In this document: piece by piece, positions 56,663 to 59,380 of the stretch
Layout of the letters: the number at the start of each line of letters is the position of its first letter
How positions within the stretch are numbered: the stretch's first letter is position 1
Virus record (IMG/VR): IMGVR_UViG_3300046010_007017
Location: 1 to 59,380 of that record
Reading direction: 5' to 3' (one strand)
From: a virus
Length of the DNA: 59,380 bases
Program-made: the position numbers and the translations under genes
Notes under the pieces: model-generated
Told to the model about the DNA's origin: nothing
The model's input: the letters and a program-made list of their open reading frames with translations, nothing else
The model's database searches: none

Positions 56663-59380
56663 TTATATTATATTGTTGCGTTCTAATTTTTCTTGTAATG
56701 CTGTGATTAGTGTTTGTTGTTCCTTTATTGCTTCTACTAAAAGTGCTGCCCAAGATGAAGCCCAGTTATCAATACTTTTTACATTTTCTACTTCTAAATC
56801 ATCCTTTTTAAAAGTCATATTTGTTTGAAGTACAAATTCATCTAGTATACCCTCTAATTCTTGAGCAATAAATCCGTATCTTATTTTGCCTTCTTCTTCG
56901 TCTTTTAAATGAAACTTTTTACCCGTAATAGCTAAGACTTTATCTAAAGCACCTGCAATTGGTTGAATGTTATCTTTAACTCTTGAATCTGATAATGTAT
57001 CAAGTCTTGTAGCGCCGGCGTATACTGCACCTGCTACTGGGTTTAAATTTAATCTTGTGTAGCTATTGTTTTGCCATACTGATTGTAATTCACTAGTACC
57101 ATTACTGCTATCAATACCAAATAATAATTGTTTTGCATTTGACCCCTGCTCCCCCATAGTGATAACTGTGCCAGTACCGACAACATATAAAGGACTACTC
57201 ATAACTATGCTTCCATTAGAAGCAATATTAAACTGAGTGCCACTGCTGAGGCCATTTTTAGCTATAAAGAAATTATCGCTTGCTCCTGTTCCAATTTCAT
57301 ACCAAGCACCAGTACTTACTCCTCCACTTCTTCCCATTCTAAGGGCAGAAGCAGTATTACCACTATTCCAAACTATATGTGGATTAGAAATCATTATACC
57401 AGCAGCTCCACCTGCACCTATTGTAACATATTGTGTGGCTCCATCACCCCATAAATTTGTAGATGTAACTACAAATGGTCCCCAAGTACTGGTACCACTT
57501 GTATTAACTGTTAATCCTGTAAATGTTGGACCATTACCTGTTCCTAAACTTTGATTAATTGTGTATGCTGTAATATTATCAGCAACTCTAGCACTATCTA
57601 CTCTTACTCCATAAGTACTACCACCATTCCAACCCATTAATGTAGGAAAGCTAGCCTGCCAAGCATTAGTTGCATTTGTTTGACTTACACCACCACCACT
57701 TGGAGATGTTCCCTGAGAAGCATCAAATATAACGTGACCATTACCATAGTTTTTCCAAGCAAGCAAGCCGGCAACGTTGTTAATAACAGTTGAGTCATTC
57801 CAGTTGGATTGACTTCTTGCAACCACGTTACCACTTGCTGTTCCTGTTACATTACCGATAAAACCACCTAAATCCATAGTAAGACCAGATGCATTCATGG
57901 TCATTATATTTGTCCATGTTCCACCACCAGTACCACCTGTATTTCTCCAAAATTTAAACTCACCAGCTGTTGCATCTATTGCTGCATATGGTATGTTAGC
58001 TCCATTGCCATCAATACCACCCCACCATACAGAAACATTATTGGTATTACCTCTAAAAAATGTACTTCTACTTGAAGTACCTTGTCCAAGAGCATTACCA
58101 AAATCAACAGAATTTGTTCCAGCTGAAAATAATACTGTACTAGATGTTACTCCAGCAGTTCTTAAATAGCCTGGAAATTGTGTATTACCAGAGTCATCTA
58201 ATAATGTAGCTGTTCTTGCTAATGTTGTAAATTCACCTGTATATTGTCTAACGTAGATAGGTTCTGTACCATCATCTGCTGTTGCCATTTCAATAAAACC
58301 AGCATTTGAACTACCACCACCTCTAATTCTAAAAAAATCATTAGTACCTATGGTAGCAAAGACTAGGTTGCCCTCAGATCCTGCTGCTATATTTTGACTG
58401 ACTGCAGCTGCGGTGCCTGTAGATGTTATATAACCAGCACCATTAGTTAATTGGTTGTTATTTGTAACGCCGTTTGTGATTGTTACAGCCCCTGTTCCAC
58501 CACTTATTGAAATATTGGTTCCTGCTACAATAGATGTTACACCTGTATTTGCAATAGTAACAGCTCCAGAACCATTATATGAAGTTCCACTTAATCCAGT
58601 TCCTATAGTTAATGTAGCTAAATTACTACCTAAAGCAATTCCTGAAATTGTGCTGTTAGTTAATTTAGCATTAGCAACACTAGCGTTTACTAAATTAGAT
58701 CCATTTAAAGACCCTGTTAAAGCACTAGTATATATTGATCCTGTTACTTGTAAATCTCCAGGTATTCTTACAGTTGTTCCATCATCAATAATTTGAGATG
58801 ATGTAACGTGATCTCCACCTTGCCCTTTTACTATGACGTTGTTTATAGTTCCTTGTTCAGTTCCTAATGAACCACTGTTTCTAGGACCTGAAATTAGCAT
58901 TCCTGAATTGTAAGATGACCCTGAAGGGTTAGAGTATACCCAGTGGTCTCTCTCACTATCCCATAATATTGATCCTGTTAATTGTGTAGATCCACTATCA
59001 TACACAGCCAATCCACCAAATCTAATTGATGGTGTATCTGTGTTTACAGATATTATATTAGTGCTAATATTCAGTTGAGAAGAAGTAACATAGTTAATAC
59101 TTTGGGTACCGAATACAGTTAAATTGTTGACATATATCGTTCCAGACACATAGGTATCTTTAGTTACTCTCAAACCACCGTCAGTGTATATTGATGCTGA
59201 TGCTCCAAATCCATTTGGGTTTGTTGTATCTGTATTATATTGAATTCCTGTAAAAATATTTGATCCTGTTATTGCAAATTCAGTACTGTTCTTTCCGTCT
59301 AATAAATCTGCATTAGCAGCATTAGTAGCGAACGATGAGCTTACTGCGTTTTGTGCTTGTGAAGCAGATGTTGCAGTCCC
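56663..59380 (-). CDS. large tail fibre protein with S74-type chaperone end, 5' end outside window
   Basis: The frame is open to the window edge, so at least 905 residues are present and the N-terminus is missing. The edge reads GTATSASQAQNAVSSSFATN, then the shared module (GKNSTEFAITGSNIFTGIQY through IPGDLQVTGS). A different body follows (GVTSIVAGTNISISGGTGAV, and a long middle segment with WNDSTVINNVAGLLAWKNYG) and an S74-type chaperone end (LSDSRVKDNIQPIAGALDKV, RYGFIAQELEGILDEFVLQ, LLVEAIKEQQTLITALQEKL). A TTG at 59171-59173 has been read as a start, but no such break is needed. It precedes 54427-56661 by one base. Confidence 0.82.
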   Translation of the reverse strand, partial: GTATSASQAQNAVSSSFATNAANADLLDGKNSTEFAITGSNIFTGIQYNTDTTNPNGFGASASIYTDGGLRVTKDTYVSGTIYVNNLTVFGTQSINYVTSSQLNISTNIISVNTDTPSIRFGGLAVYDSGSTQLTGSILWDSERDHWVYSNPSGSSYNSGMLISGPRNSGSLGTEQGTINNVIVKGQGGDHVTSSQIIDDGTTVRIPGDLQVTGSIYTSALTGSLNGSNLVNASVANAKLTNSTISGIALGSNLATLTIGTGLSGTSYNGSGAVTIANTGVTSIVAGTNISISGGTGAVTITNGVTNNNQLTNGAGYITSTGTAAAVSQNIAAGSEGNLVFATIGTNDFFRIRGGGSSNAGFIEMATADDGTEPIYVRQYTGEFTTLARTATLLDDSGNTQFPGYLRTAGVTSSTVLFSAGTNSVDFGNALGQGTSSRSTFFRGNTNNVSVWWGGIDGNGANIPYAAIDATAGEFKFWRNTGGTGGGTWTNIMTMNASGLTMDLGGFIGNVTGTASGNVVARSQSNWNDSTVINNVAGLLAWKNYGNGHVIFDASQGTSPSGGGVSQTNATNAWQASFPTLMGWNGGSTYGVRVDSARVADNITAYTINQSLGTGNGPTFTGLTVNTSGTSTWGPFVVTSTNLWGDGATQYVTIGAGGAAGIMISNPHIVWNSGNTASALRMGRSGGVSTGAWYEIGTGASDNFFIAKNGLSSGTQFNIASNGSIVMSSPLYVVGTGTVITMGEQGSNAKQLLFGIDSSNGTSELQSVWQNNSYTRLNLNPVAGAVYAGATRLDTLSDSRVKDNIQPIAGALDKVLAITGKKFHLKDEEEGKIRYGFIAQELEGILDEFVLQTNMTFKKDDLEVENVKSIDNWASSWAALLVEAIKEQQTLITALQEKLERNNII
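58738..59308 (-). repeat. shared fibre module, copy in 56663-59380
   Basis: This is the fourth copy of the module. It shows the most changes: KNSTEFAI, GGLRVTKDTYVSGTIY, GGLAVYDSGSTQLTGSI, and SGSLGTEQGTINNVIVKGQG in place of SALGSEQGTLNNFVMKGQG. Confidence 0.82.

Noticed and set aside
59171-59173. TTG as the start of the last fibre gene
   Set aside because: The same frame continues upstream through the shared module to the window edge, so the gene is simply cut by the window.
1-59380. Prophage or temperate phage signs (integrase, repressor-attachment cassette)
   Set aside because: No integrase or attachment-site structure was seen; the only small HTH-like protein is not enough evidence for lysogeny.

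Overview
This window looks like part of the genome of a strictly lytic, T4-like contractile-tailed phage (myovirus). All genes I accept lie on the minus strand, so transcription runs from high to low coordinates. The sequence is AT-rich, genes are packed with short overlaps, and I see no rRNA, tRNA, integrase or CRISPR array. The host is probably a member of the Bacteroidota. Five promoters match the Bacteroidota sigma-A pattern (TTGG, exactly 19 bases, TAYATTTA). Start codons follow A-rich leaders rather than a Shine-Dalgarno sequence. A DUF5522 protein is also present.

Layout in the direction of transcription. (1) 59380-45503: tail fibres. Four large paralogous fibres share a nearly identical module of about 570 bp but have different C-termini, three of them with S74-type chaperone domains; two smaller fibres follow, one a cysteine-rich repeat protein. 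(2) 45484-39994: an envelope or glycan modification island behind its own host-type promoter. It holds GT9-like and GT25 glycosyltransferases, a sulfotransferase, a GNAT protein, a fatty-acid-hydroxylase-like membrane protein, an FkbM methyltransferase, APS kinase, a nucleotidyltransferase and a DUF2061 protein. (3) 39955-23869: neck, tail terminator, sheath, tube, tail assembly chaperone with an apparent +1/-2 frameshift extension, tape measure, baseplate proteins and a hub-lysozyme fusion. (4) 23408-14410: replication and nucleotide metabolism, namely a family A DNA polymerase, gp32-like SSB, UvsX-like recombinase, flap exonuclease, DnaB-like helicase and class II ribonucleotide reductase. 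(5) 14216-9737 plus 795-163: a complete 7-deazaguanine pathway (FolE, QueD, QueE, QueC) with a DpdA-like transglycosylase and thioredoxin, suggesting that phage DNA carries a deazaguanine base. (6) 8981-847: membrane, secreted and lysis proteins, including a GH19 endolysin, holin candidates, a CsgG-like protein, a cohesin/dockerin-like secreted protein, lipoproteins and a Ser/Lys low-complexity surface protein.

Two promoter classes appear to split the programme. Host-type promoters precede folE, the helicase, SSB, the polymerase and the modification island. A second motif (core TATTTAT, best form AATATTTATA on the coding strand) sits 12-43 bases before 15 mostly structural or membrane genes and is probably the late promoter.

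The points most worth a second look are the frameshift site before the tape measure gene, the deazaguanine enzymes that have lost or moved canonical metal ligands, the sulfation-capable modification island, and the reused fibre module.
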